In this document: positions 16,450 to 23,675 of the stretch, piece by piece
How the letters are laid out: the number at the start of each line of letters is the position of its first letter
Position numbering within the stretch: position 1 is the stretch's first letter
NCBI GenBank assembly: GCA_013215565.1
Contig: JABSQV010000005.1
Span: forward strand, 1 to 64,000
Length of the DNA: 64,000 nucleotides
Direction of reading: 5' to 3'
Source of the DNA: Myxococcales bacterium
GTDB lineage: Bacteria > Myxococcota_A > UBA9160 > SZUA-336
Position numbers and translations under genes: made by a program
Notes under the pieces: model-generated
The model's database searches: none
Seen by the model: the letters and a program-made list of their open reading frames with translations, nothing else
What the model was told of the DNA's origin: nothing

Positions 16450-17004
16450 ATGCCGCCGATCCGAGTCACGCTGAAGCTTGCGGATGAGGACGTCGGCCAC
16501 CTGACCGCACTGATGGAGCAAGCCATCAAGTCCGCAGCCAGCCTGAGCGAGTCCGAAATCCGCGCCGCAGCCGTTCGGACGATCGAGACCACCCGAAGCT
16601 CGAAGGCTCCCGACTACGTCCTCGAGCGGATCGAGAATCTCGAGCTGGCGACCCGGATCATGGATGACCCCGACTGGAAGGTGCCGCCCGGCGCTCGCAC
16701 CCGGATCGTGACGGCGCTCAGCTACTTCTCAAATCCGGTCGACCTGATCCCGGACTCGGTCCCGGGACTCGGCTTCCTCGACGACACGATCATGATCGAG
16801 TTGTTGACTCGCGACCTCCGGCATGAGATTGCCGGATTTCGGGACTTCCTCCGCTATCGCGAGCGTGCCCTCGACGGCGGCGAGCGCCGGCAGAAGCGGA
16901 TCGAGAACTGCCGCAAGCGTCTACGCGCACGCATCCAGGAACGTCAGCATCGGGACGCGGATCGCACGCCGTGGGCGATCCGGCGGCTGTTCGGGAGTCG
17001 CTAG
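16450..17004 (+). CDS. YkvA/DUF1232-domain protein
   Basis: A 184-residue protein with the DUF1232 core ALSYFSNPVDLIPD...LGFLDD near residues 95-118, the segment that defines the YkvA family. Unlike many family members it lacks a strongly hydrophobic C-terminus and ends in a long basic, probably helical stretch (RRQKRIENCRKRLRARIQER). An N-terminal helical region of about 75 residues precedes the domain. No biochemical function is established for the family. The SDR gene begins 17 bp downstream, so the two may be cotranscribed. Confidence 0.8.
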   Translation: MPPIRVTLKLADEDVGHLTALMEQAIKSAASLSESEIRAAAVRTIETTRSSKAPDYVLERIENLELATRIMDDPDWKVPPGARTRIVTALSYFSNPVDLIPDSVPGLGFLDDTIMIELLTRDLRHEIAGFRDFLRYRERALDGGERRQKRIENCRKRLRARIQERQHRDADRTPWAIRRLFGSR

Positions 17005-17021
17005 ATACACACGATGCGGCA

Positions 17022-17732
17022 ATGCGACACGGCGTGAACGGCGAGACCACAGCGACAGTGGTGGTGACGGGAGGGACCGGGGCACTCGGACGCGCGGTGC
17101 TGCGCGCCTTCTTCGAGGTCGGCGACCGGGTGACCGCCGCCTGGCTGGTCGCCTCGGAGCGCGACGAGGTCGCGAGCCTGTTCGCGCCCGAGCTCGCAGA
17201 CGGCCGACTCGAGCTGGTCGAGGCCGACGTCGCAGAGGCCAAGGGCGCAGCCGAGGTCGCACGGGTCGCTGGTCCGGCCCGCGCGCTCGTGAACGGGGTC
17301 GGAGGCTTCGAGGGCGGGCTTCCGGTCCACGAAGCGGACCTCGAGGTCTGGGATCGCATGTACCGGATCAACGTCCGCACCGCGGTGGCCATGAGCCGTG
17401 CGGTTCTGCCCGGAATGTTCCAGCGCGGGCACGGCGCGATCATCAACATCGGCGCACAGGCCGCGGCCGCGCCGCCCGCCCGGCTCGCAGCCTATAGTGC
17501 CTCGAAGGCCGCCGTCGTAAACCTGACCCGGAGCCTGCACGCCGAGGCCGGCGACGCGGGGATTCGGGTCAACGCCGTGATTCCGACGACGATCGACACG
17601 CCCGCAAATCGAAAGGCAATGCCCGAGGCCGATCCCTCGACCTGGACCCCGCCTTCCAGGGTCGCAGAGGTGATCGTGTGGCTGGCGAGCGATCGGGCGG
17701 CGACGGTGCGAGGCGGAATGATCCCGGTCTAA
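17022..17732 (+). CDS. Short-chain dehydrogenase/reductase (SDR)
   Basis: The ATG at 17022 leaves a 236-residue SDR with the nucleotide-binding motif TGGTGALG at 16-23 and catalytic YSASK. NGVGGFEG stands where classical SDRs have NNAG, a conservative departure. The track start at GTG 16971 would overlap the YkvA-domain gene. Because NNAG is altered and the region after beta 2 (WLVASERDEV) lacks the usual acidic residue, cofactor and substrate are unclear. It is probably in one transcript with the preceding gene. Confidence 0.85.
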   Translation: MRHGVNGETTATVVVTGGTGALGRAVLRAFFEVGDRVTAAWLVASERDEVASLFAPELADGRLELVEADVAEAKGAAEVARVAGPARALVNGVGGFEGGLPVHEADLEVWDRMYRINVRTAVAMSRAVLPGMFQRGHGAIINIGAQAAAAPPARLAAYSASKAAVVNLTRSLHAEAGDAGIRVNAVIPTTIDTPANRKAMPEADPSTWTPPSRVAEVIVWLASDRAATVRGGMIPV

Positions 17733-17762
17733 GATTCAGGCGGACACAAAAAGGGGGAAGAG

Positions 17763-18188
17763 GTGGCGAGGAAGCGGACTGCGAAGCAGGCAACAAAGAA
17801 GACGGCCAGTCGAAAGACCGGCACAAAGCGGCCCGCGGCAAAGGCCCCGGGAAGGGCCGGCCGCAAGCCGGTGACGAAGCGGAAGGCCGCCCCGAAGGCC
17901 GGCCGCAAGCCGGCGACGAAGCGGAAGGCCGCCCCGAAGGCCGGCCGCAAGCCGGCGACGAAGCGGAAGGCCGCCCCGAAGGCCGGCCGCAAGCCGGTGA
18001 CGAAGCGAAAGGCCGCCCCGAAGGCCGGCCGCAAGCCGGTGACGAAGCCCGCCGCCAAGGCACGGAGCAAGCAGCAGGCCCGCCGCCCGAAGGTCAAGCG
18101 TGCGGCCTCGGCCGCCGCGCCCGCGGACCGGTTCCAGGAAGCGCTCGCGGCCCGGCGCCAGCGCCTGCTATCAGGCCTCGGCTCGTAA
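17763..18188 (+). CDS. Histone H1-like Lys/Ala/Pro-rich repetitive protein
   Basis: A 141-residue, extremely basic protein. The GTG start follows a GGGGGAAGAG ribosome binding region. An N-terminal AKQATKKTA-type tail is followed by five 14-residue repeats of consensus AGRKPVTKRKAAPK (residues 32 to about 101, the last one degenerate), and a less repetitive C-terminus ends ADRFQEALAARRQRLLSGLG. Composition and SPKK/AxPK-like spacing match bacterial H1-like DNA-binding proteins such as those of Myxococcota and Bordetella BpH1. The likely role is nucleoid compaction by charge neutralisation. Repeat number may vary between strains. The last 18 bp overlap the convergent merR gene. Confidence 0.78.
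   Translation: MARKRTAKQATKKTASRKTGTKRPAAKAPGRAGRKPVTKRKAAPKAGRKPATKRKAAPKAGRKPATKRKAAPKAGRKPVTKRKAAPKAGRKPVTKPAAKARSKQQARRPKVKRAASAAAPADRFQEALAARRQRLLSGLGS
17856..18065 (+). repeat. Five tandem 42-bp repeats within the H1-like gene
   Basis: Units begin at 17856, 17898, 17940, 17982 and 18024, each opening GCCGGCCGCAAGCCGG. The first four are nearly identical, differing mainly at a GTG/GCG (Val/Ala) codon and one AAG-CGG/CGA position. The fifth diverges after eight codons. The unit length is a multiple of three, so copy-number changes keep the frame. Confidence 0.9.
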
Positions 18189-18536
18189 CAGGTCGCGCAC
18201 CGACTCGAGCCCACGCCGCAGCCCCGAGAAATCGCTCGGGCTCCCGGCTTCACCGCCGGCCTCGCTGCTGCGCAAAAGCTCATTCAGTCGCTTGCGTGCC
18301 CCTTCGATCGTGAAGCGCTTCTTGTACAGCAGCTGCTTGATCATCAGAACCCGCTCGATGTCCTTACGGCGGTACATGCGCTGGTTCGAACGCGACTTCG
18401 GCGGAACCATCGCCTTGAATTCGGTCTCCCAGTAACGGAGCACGTAAGGCTTGACCTTCGCGATCTTGGCGACCTCACCGATCCGGTAGTAGAGCTTGTG
18501 CGGCACGGCCTTCATGACCCTGTCGACTTCCTCCAT
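18171..18536 (-). CDS. MerR-family transcriptional regulator
   Basis: A 121-residue protein with a MerR winged helix-turn-helix: YRIGEVAKIAKVKPYVLRYW, then the RRKDIERVLMIKQLLY wing/helix. After this DNA-binding region there is only a short tail with no effector-binding domain and no cysteine ligand set, so it belongs to the short MerR regulators often found after pheT-ihfA in delta-proteobacteria. The regulated promoter and signal are unknown. Its 3' end overlaps the convergent H1-like gene by 18 bp. A gap of 116 bp separates it from ihfA; I see no RNA gene in that gap. Confidence 0.88.
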   Translation of the reverse strand: MEEVDRVMKAVPHKLYYRIGEVAKIAKVKPYVLRYWETEFKAMVPPKSRSNQRMYRRKDIERVLMIKQLLYKKRFTIEGARKRLNELLRSSEAGGEAGSPSDFSGLRRGLESVRDLLRAEA

Positions 18537-18652
18537 CTTCCCCCCTTCGAACGGGCCCCGCCCGAACGGAACCCGCCGCCCACATGACCCGGACGCGGAC
18601 GGCCCGACCGCGGGACTCCGGCCCCGCGAAACCGCCGCCTCCGGCGCGCTCC

Positions 18653-18946
18653 CTATGATGCGGAAACGTCCTTTTCGTTCAACTCATTCTTGAGTACCAG
18701 ACTTGGCTTGAAAGTCAGCACCCGCCGGGCCTCGAGCTGGATCTCCTCCCCGGTCTGAGGATTTCGGCCCTTGCGCGCGTTCTTTTCGCGGACCAGGAAA
18801 TTCCCAAAACCCGAAAACTTGACCTGTTCGCCGGACACGAGCGCTTCCTTGATCGAGTCGAAGACAGTCTCGACGAGTTCCGACGACTCCTTCTTCGAGA
18901 ACCCGACCCGCTCGTAAATCAACTCTACGATCTCGGCCTTGGTCAT
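18653..18946 (-). CDS. ihfA: Integration host factor alpha subunit
   Basis: A 97-residue HU/IHF-family protein. MTKAEIVELIYERVGFSKKES forms the dimerisation helices, VKFSGFGNF the saddle strand, and KGRNPQTGEEI the DNA-intercalating arm with its Pro. IHF bends DNA sharply as an alpha-beta heterodimer. It starts after a GGGGGAGG ribosome binding site 21 bp downstream of pheT, the position of ihfA in many proteobacteria, which favours the alpha subunit over HU. The beta partner is not in the window. Confidence 0.9.
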   Translation of the reverse strand: MTKAEIVELIYERVGFSKKESSELVETVFDSIKEALVSGEQVKFSGFGNFLVREKNARKGRNPQTGEEIQLEARRVLTFKPSLVLKNELNEKDVSAS

Positions 18947-18967
18947 ACCTCCCCCTTCGCGTATTTG

Positions 18968-21379
18968 CTACCGAAGCTCCCCACCGAAGCGATGAGCCAG
19001 CATCTTGACGATCCGATCGGTCGTACCCGCGACTTCTGCGTCTCGAAGCGTGCGGTCGGGTCGCTGGAAGATCAGGCGGAAGGCCAGGCTGACCTTGCCG
19101 TCCGGAATGCCCTTCCCCTGATAACGGTCGAAGAGGGTCACAGAAACCAGCGTAGACCCTCCCCCCTTGCACATCGCCTCCAGTACCTCTCCCGCACCCC
19201 GCGCCTCGTCCACGAGAATCGCGAGGTCGCGGCGTACCGCTGGGAATTTCGAGACCTCGACGAACTTCGAGCGCGCGGCGCCGGCCTCGGCCGTTTCGAG
19301 CGCGTCCAGGTCGAGCTCGAGCACCCCGCAGGCGTCCTCGATCTCGAAGTGCGCGGCGACCTCGGGATGCAGCTCCCCGACGGTCGCCAGCACGTCCTTG
19401 CCCGCCACGAACTCGCCCGCGGCCGCGGGGTGCAGGTAGGGCTGCTCGGTCCCGCTTCGAAACCTCGCCTCGACCCGGAACTCGCGCAGCAACCCCTCCA
19501 CGATCCCCTTGGCCTCGAAGAACAGAGGAGCCGGCTCCGCGGCCTCCCACAGGTTCTGGCGCTCTCCCCGCGTCAGTACGGCGGCCGCGCGCAGGCGTTC
19601 CTCGGGCAGCTGCCGGCCCTCGCAGGTCCTGAACACGCGAGAAACTTCGAACAGCCGCACCCGGTCGAGCTGGTGAGAGAGGTTCCGATGGACCGCGCGC
19701 AGGAGCGTGGGCACCAGGTCGGACCGAAGGCAGGGCTCTTCCTCCACGATCGGGTTGAGCAAGCGCACCGAGCGCCGACGTGGATCGTCCTCCGCAAGCC
19801 GCATCGCGTCCAGGTCCGAGTCCGAAACGGCCGGGAACGCGCGCATCTCGCTCAGGCCGGATCCGACCAGCAGGTCCCGGACCCGGTCCGCAAGCCGGTA
19901 GGCAGCCGGCTCGGTCGCGGGCACGGCCGCGCCAATCGGCATCGTGGGCTCGATCTGGTCGTAGCCGAGCACGCGCCCCACCTCCTCGACGAGGTCCTCC
20001 GGGATCCCGAGATCGTTTCTCCAGCTCGGCGCAACGCACTCGAGTCGGCCATCGGGCGCGAGTTCGGTGCGCACACCGACCCGGCCGAGCATCGCGACGA
20101 CCTCTTCGGTCTGGAGTGGGACTCCGAGCAGCTGTTCCGGGAGCTTTGGATCGAGCCGGATCGGACCCGGCACCGGGGCGGGATCTCCTCTGGCTTCGAC
20201 GACACCGCGCGATACGGCGCCACCCGAGAGTTCCGAGAGGAGCCGCGCCGCGCGGTCGACCGCGCGCACGACACCCTCCGGGTCGATGCCCCGCTCGAAA
20301 CGGTACGAAGCTTCGGAGTGCAGGTTGAGCCTCCTCGCCGTGCGCCGCACCCGCGATGGAGCGAAGTGGGCGGACTCGAGCAAGATGTCGACGGTGGTCT
20401 CGCCCACCTCGGTTTCGACGCCCCCCATCACGCCCGCAATCGCGACTGGGCGTTCTGCATCCGCGATGACGAGGTCCTCGGTCGAGAGTTCGCGGGTCTG
20501 ACCGTCGAGCGTCACGATCCGCTCGTCCGCACGGGCCGCCCGGACGCGGATCTCTGCCCCCCGAATCGAAGCCAGATCGAACGCGTGTAACGGCTGACCG
20601 AATTCGAGCAGAGTCAGGTTCGTCACGTCCACGGCAATTCCGAGCGAGCGCTGGCCACAGGCCTCGAGGCGCTCCCGAAGCCAGTCGGGAGAGGGCCCGA
20701 GTTTCACACCGAGCACCACGCGGCCCGCATAGCAGTAGCACCCCGCTGGGTCTTCGATCGAAATTCGAATGTCGTCTGAGGCTTCGCGCTCGACCTCGTT
20801 CGGCTCGCAGGGCGGCAGCCGGAGCGTGCCGCCGAAGTGCGCACGGACCTCGCGCGCCACGCCCAGCAACGACGTACAGTCCCCGCGGTTCGGCGTCAGT
20901 TCCAGGTCGAGCACCGTCTCGCCGCCCATCTGGCTGGCAAGCGGCGCACCGATCTCGGCGTCGGCGTCGAGCACCAGAATCCCAGAGTGCTCGTCGCCCA
21001 GGCCAAGTTCGCGCAGAGAACAGATCATCCCGTGCGAGACCACGCCCCGGATCTTCGTCTTCTTGACCTTCGTCCCGTCGGGGAGCCGCGTGCCCGGAGA
21101 CACCACCGCGACTTTCTGTCCCGGCGCGACGTTGGGCGCGCCGCACACGATGTCGACTGGCTCGCCTTCTCCGAGGTCGACCCGGCAGAGCGAGAGGCGA
21201 TCGGCATTCGGGTGACGCTCGTGCGCTACGACCTGCCCGACGCGAACCCCCTCTAGCTCCGGGCCCGTCCGCAGAATCTCGTCGAGTTCGAGTCCGGCCA
21301 GGGTCAGCCGTTCCGCCAGCGTCTCCGGATCCTCGGGAAGATCGATGAACTCGGAGAGCCAGCCCAGCGGAACCCGCAT
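18968..21379 (-). CDS. pheT: Phenylalanyl-tRNA synthetase beta subunit
   Basis: 803 residues from the ATG at 21379, which overlaps the pheS stop (TGATG); the track start at 21580 lies inside pheS. Domain order is complete: N-terminal MRVPLGWLSEF, the tRNA-binding OB domain (about 40-150, VGQVVAHERHPNADRLSLC), B3/B4 and B5 domains, the catalytic-like core, and a C-terminal ferredoxin-like anticodon-binding domain (VSKFPAVRRDLAILVDE to the end). With PheS it forms the alpha2-beta2 enzyme that charges tRNA-Phe; the B3/B4 region edits Tyr-tRNA-Phe. The 820-residue ORF in another frame (18684-21146) is a shadow. Confidence 0.96.
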   Translation of the reverse strand: MRVPLGWLSEFIDLPEDPETLAERLTLAGLELDEILRTGPELEGVRVGQVVAHERHPNADRLSLCRVDLGEGEPVDIVCGAPNVAPGQKVAVVSPGTRLPDGTKVKKTKIRGVVSHGMICSLRELGLGDEHSGILVLDADAEIGAPLASQMGGETVLDLELTPNRGDCTSLLGVAREVRAHFGGTLRLPPCEPNEVEREASDDIRISIEDPAGCYCYAGRVVLGVKLGPSPDWLRERLEACGQRSLGIAVDVTNLTLLEFGQPLHAFDLASIRGAEIRVRAARADERIVTLDGQTRELSTEDLVIADAERPVAIAGVMGGVETEVGETTVDILLESAHFAPSRVRRTARRLNLHSEASYRFERGIDPEGVVRAVDRAARLLSELSGGAVSRGVVEARGDPAPVPGPIRLDPKLPEQLLGVPLQTEEVVAMLGRVGVRTELAPDGRLECVAPSWRNDLGIPEDLVEEVGRVLGYDQIEPTMPIGAAVPATEPAAYRLADRVRDLLVGSGLSEMRAFPAVSDSDLDAMRLAEDDPRRRSVRLLNPIVEEEPCLRSDLVPTLLRAVHRNLSHQLDRVRLFEVSRVFRTCEGRQLPEERLRAAAVLTRGERQNLWEAAEPAPLFFEAKGIVEGLLREFRVEARFRSGTEQPYLHPAAAGEFVAGKDVLATVGELHPEVAAHFEIEDACGVLELDLDALETAEAGAARSKFVEVSKFPAVRRDLAILVDEARGAGEVLEAMCKGGGSTLVSVTLFDRYQGKGIPDGKVSLAFRLIFQRPDRTLRDAEVAGTTDRIVKMLAHRFGGELR

Positions 21380-22368
21380 CAGAGCTGCTCCCGGATGCGG
21401 ACGTCGCTGTCGAAGAGCGCGTGAATGTTGGGAATGCCGTAGCGGCGCATGGCCGTGCGGTCGATGCCCATCCCGAAGGCGAATCCTCGATAGCGGGCGG
21501 GATCGACGCCTACGTTCTCGAGCACGCGGGGATGGATCATCCCGCACCCGCCCCACTCGAGCCATTGATCGTTCCACCAAAAGTCCATCTCGGCGGACGG
21601 TTCGGTAAACGGAAAGAAGCTCGCGCGAAAACGCAGCGGGACATCGGAGCCCATCAGGTGGTGCGCGAACGCGTAGAGCACGCCCTTGAGGTCGGCAAAG
21701 GTCACCTCCTCATCGACCAGGAAGCCCTCGATCTGATGAAAGAGCGGCGACTTCGTCGAACCGTGATCGGTCCGGAACACGCGCCCGGGCGCGATGAAGC
21801 GGAATGGCGGTTCGCGGTCCCGCATCGCCCGGATCTGAACCGGGGACGTATGCGTGCGAAGCACCGCTCCTCCCTCGACGAAAAAGGTGTCGTGCATGTC
21901 GCGGGCGGGATGGTCCGGAGGGAAGTTCAGGGCCTCGAAGTTGTTGTAATCACTCTCAACCTCGGGACCCTCCACGACCGAAAAGCCGAGCCCCTGGAAG
22001 AACTCGACCATGTCGCGCTCGACGAACGTCACCGGATGCAAGGCGCCACGCCGCAGCGACGCTCCGGGCAGGGTGACGTCGAGGCGGTGCTTGGCGAGTT
22101 CGGCGCTCTGAAGATCGCGCTCGAGTTCGGCCTGCCGCTCCCCGACCCAGGCTTCGATCCGCTGCTTGAGCGCATTGGCGGCCGATCCGATGGCCGAGCG
22201 GCGCTCGGCCGGAAGTTCGCCGAGGCTTCGCAGCACCCCCGAGAGAGATCCCCTGCGGCCCAGAAAGCGCGCACGCGTCTCTCTCAGGCTCTGAGGCGTA
22301 TCGGCCGCTGCGACCTCCCCGAGAGCGGCTCGCTCGATCGCTCCGAGGTCCGGGGTCTCCGCAGGCAT
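21379..22368 (-). CDS. pheS: Phenylalanyl-tRNA synthetase alpha subunit
   Basis: 329 residues from the ATG at 22368, with GAGG just upstream; the track start at 22419 would run into rplT. An N-terminal coiled-coil arm is followed by the class II core: motif 1 around NFEALNFPPDHPARDMHDTFF, motif 2 FRTDHGSTKSPLFHQIEGF, and motif 3 GMGIDRTAMRRYGI near the C-terminus. It catalyses Phe activation and transfer to tRNA-Phe together with PheT. It is 10 bp after rplT and overlaps pheT by one base. Confidence 0.96.
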   Translation of the reverse strand: MPAETPDLGAIERAALGEVAAADTPQSLRETRARFLGRRGSLSGVLRSLGELPAERRSAIGSAANALKQRIEAWVGERQAELERDLQSAELAKHRLDVTLPGASLRRGALHPVTFVERDMVEFFQGLGFSVVEGPEVESDYNNFEALNFPPDHPARDMHDTFFVEGGAVLRTHTSPVQIRAMRDREPPFRFIAPGRVFRTDHGSTKSPLFHQIEGFLVDEEVTFADLKGVLYAFAHHLMGSDVPLRFRASFFPFTEPSAEMDFWWNDQWLEWGGCGMIHPRVLENVGVDPARYRGFAFGMGIDRTAMRRYGIPNIHALFDSDVRIREQL

Positions 22369-22378
22369 TCCGGGAACC

Positions 22379-22732
22379 TCAGACGGCCGGCTGCTTGGCC
22401 CGATCCGCGATCGCGGCAAACGCTTTCGGATCCTGGATTGCGAGTTCCGCCAGGATCTTGCGATCGATCTCGATCCCGGCCTGATTCAGCCCGTGGATCA
22501 ACTTGCTGTACGAGAGCCCGTTCTGTTGCGCCGCCGCACCGATCCGCGTGATCCAGAGCCGGCGGAACTGCCGCTTGCGCTGCCGCCGGTCGCGGTAGGC
22601 GTAGACCAGGCTCTTCTCCACCGCGAGCCGGGCCGGTCGAAAGAGCTTCCCCCGGGATCCGCGGAACCCGGACGCCTGTTTGAGCAACTTCCGGTGACGC
22701 CGCTGTCGCGTGACCCCTCGCTTCACTCTCAT
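22379..22732 (-). CDS. rplT: 50S ribosomal protein L20
   Basis: 117 residues, the normal length, with a long basic N-terminal helix ([20 protein letters not shown]) and the L20 globular signature [20 protein letters not shown]. It binds 23S rRNA early in 50S assembly. In enterobacteria L20 represses the rpmI-rplT mRNA; whether that holds here cannot be judged. It lies in the standard infC-rpmI-rplT order, 24 bp after rpmI. Confidence 0.97.
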   Translation of the reverse strand: MRVKRGVTRQRRHRKLLKQASGFRGSRGKLFRPARLAVEKSLVYAYRDRRQRKRQFRRLWITRIGAAAQQNGLSYSKLIHGLNQAGIEIDRKILAELAIQDPKAFAAIADRAKQPAV

Positions 22733-22756
22733 GTCGAGTTTCCTCTTCCCAGACCC

Positions 22757-22954
22757 CTAGAGATAGGGGACCTGACTCTTGATTCGAGGCTCGTCGACCG
22801 AATCGACCAGCCCACCGCTGCGCAGATTGCGCTTTCGCTTCGGTGATTTCTTCGTGAGGATGTGATTCCGAAACGCCTTCTTGCGAGCGAGCCTTCCCTT
22901 TGCGGTCAACTTGAAACGTTTCGCGGCGCCCCGTCTGGTCTTGATCTTCGGCAT
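22757..22954 (-). CDS. rpmI: 50S ribosomal protein L35
   Basis: 65 residues from the ATG at 22954. The product begins [20 protein letters not shown] and contains [15 protein letters not shown], both diagnostic of L35. The 28 residues that the track adds upstream do not resemble L35. It sits 25 bp after infC. Confidence 0.97.
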   Translation of the reverse strand: MPKIKTRRGAAKRFKLTAKGRLARKKAFRNHILTKKSPKRKRNLRSGGLVDSVDEPRIKSQVPYL

Positions 22955-22979
22955 TGCACTCCTTCCCGCGGATCCCGCC

Positions 22980-23675
22980 CTACTCGACGGCGGATTCCTC
23001 CTCGACCACTCCCAGGTCCTCCGTCCCCGCCGCCTCAACGGACCCGACGGCCGCTTCGCGCTCCTCGGCTTCGGCAGCCTCTGCCGACAGGCGTGCTGCC
23101 TCTTCCTTCCTGATCTTCTCGACCGCCGAGCGGATCGGTGCGAGCACCAGGTTGAGCGTGCGCCCTTCGCTTCGAACCGACTGCTCTACGGTCGCAATTT
23201 CACTCATGAGTTCCGAGATCCGCGCCAACAACACGCGGCCGAGATTCGTGAACAGGTTTTCTCGTCCGCGAAACATGACCGTACACTTGACCTTGTCACC
23301 CTCGATCAGAAATTTCCGCGCATTTCGCAACTTGAATTCGAGATCGTGATCATCGATCCGCGGCCTGAGCTTGATCTCCTTGAGCTGCGTCTGGTGCTGG
23401 GACTTCTTCGCGTTGGCGGCCTTCTTCTTCTGCTCGTACTTGTAACGCCCGTAGTCCATGATCTTGCAGACGGGCGGTCGAGCAGTGGGAGCGATTTCGA
23501 CCAGATCCAGTCCGACCCGCCCCGCGACATCCCTCGCGGCGTCGGCCGCCATCACCCCGAGTTGTTGGCCGTCATGGTTGATCAGCCGGACCTCTACGGC
23601 CCGAATCGCCGTATTGACCCGGACCTTGTCTTCGTCTGGACGCAGATCGCGCCAACGTCGTCTACGAAATCCCAC
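22980..23675 (-). CDS. infC: Translation initiation factor IF-3 with acidic C-terminal extension
   Basis: 231 residues from a GTG at 23675, preceded by GGAGGAGG about 12 bases upstream and overlapping the thrS 3' end by 14 bp. The IF3-N domain ([15 protein letters not shown], then [16 protein letters not shown]) and IF3-C domain ([18 protein letters not shown], then VMFRGRE) are intact. After the usual end (LAPIRS) there are about 50 extra residues rich in Glu and Ala. IF-3 prevents subunit reassociation and checks the start codon. No AUU start, as used for infC autoregulation in E. coli, was identified as better than this GTG, but other rare starts cannot be excluded. Confidence 0.95.
   Translation of the reverse strand: MGFRRRRWRDLRPDEDKVRVNTAIRAVEVRLINHDGQQLGVMAADAARDVAGRVGLDLVEIAPTARPPVCKIMDYGRYKYEQKKKAANAKKSQHQTQLKEIKLRPRIDDHDLEFKLRNARKFLIEGDKVKCTVMFRGRENLFTNLGRVLLARISELMSEIATVEQSVRSEGRTLNLVLAPIRSAVEKIRKEEAARLSAEAAEAEEREAAVGSVEAAGTEDLGVVEEESAVE

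Noticed and set aside
16034-16592. Longer ORFs on both strands over bolA
   Set aside because: The 80-residue minus-strand frame carries the BolA motifs; the others have no family signal and low-complexity composition.
17856-18065. CRISPR-like array
   Set aside because: Repeats are contiguous 42-bp coding units without spacers and encode an in-frame basic protein.
18537-18652. Possible RNA gene between merR and ihfA
   Set aside because: No cloverleaf, promoter pair or terminator could be found in this 116-bp GC-rich gap.
18684-21146. Minus-strand ORF of 820 residues over pheT
   Set aside because: It overlaps pheT almost entirely in another frame, has Arg/Gly-rich composition typical of GC-rich shadow frames, and shows no domain.
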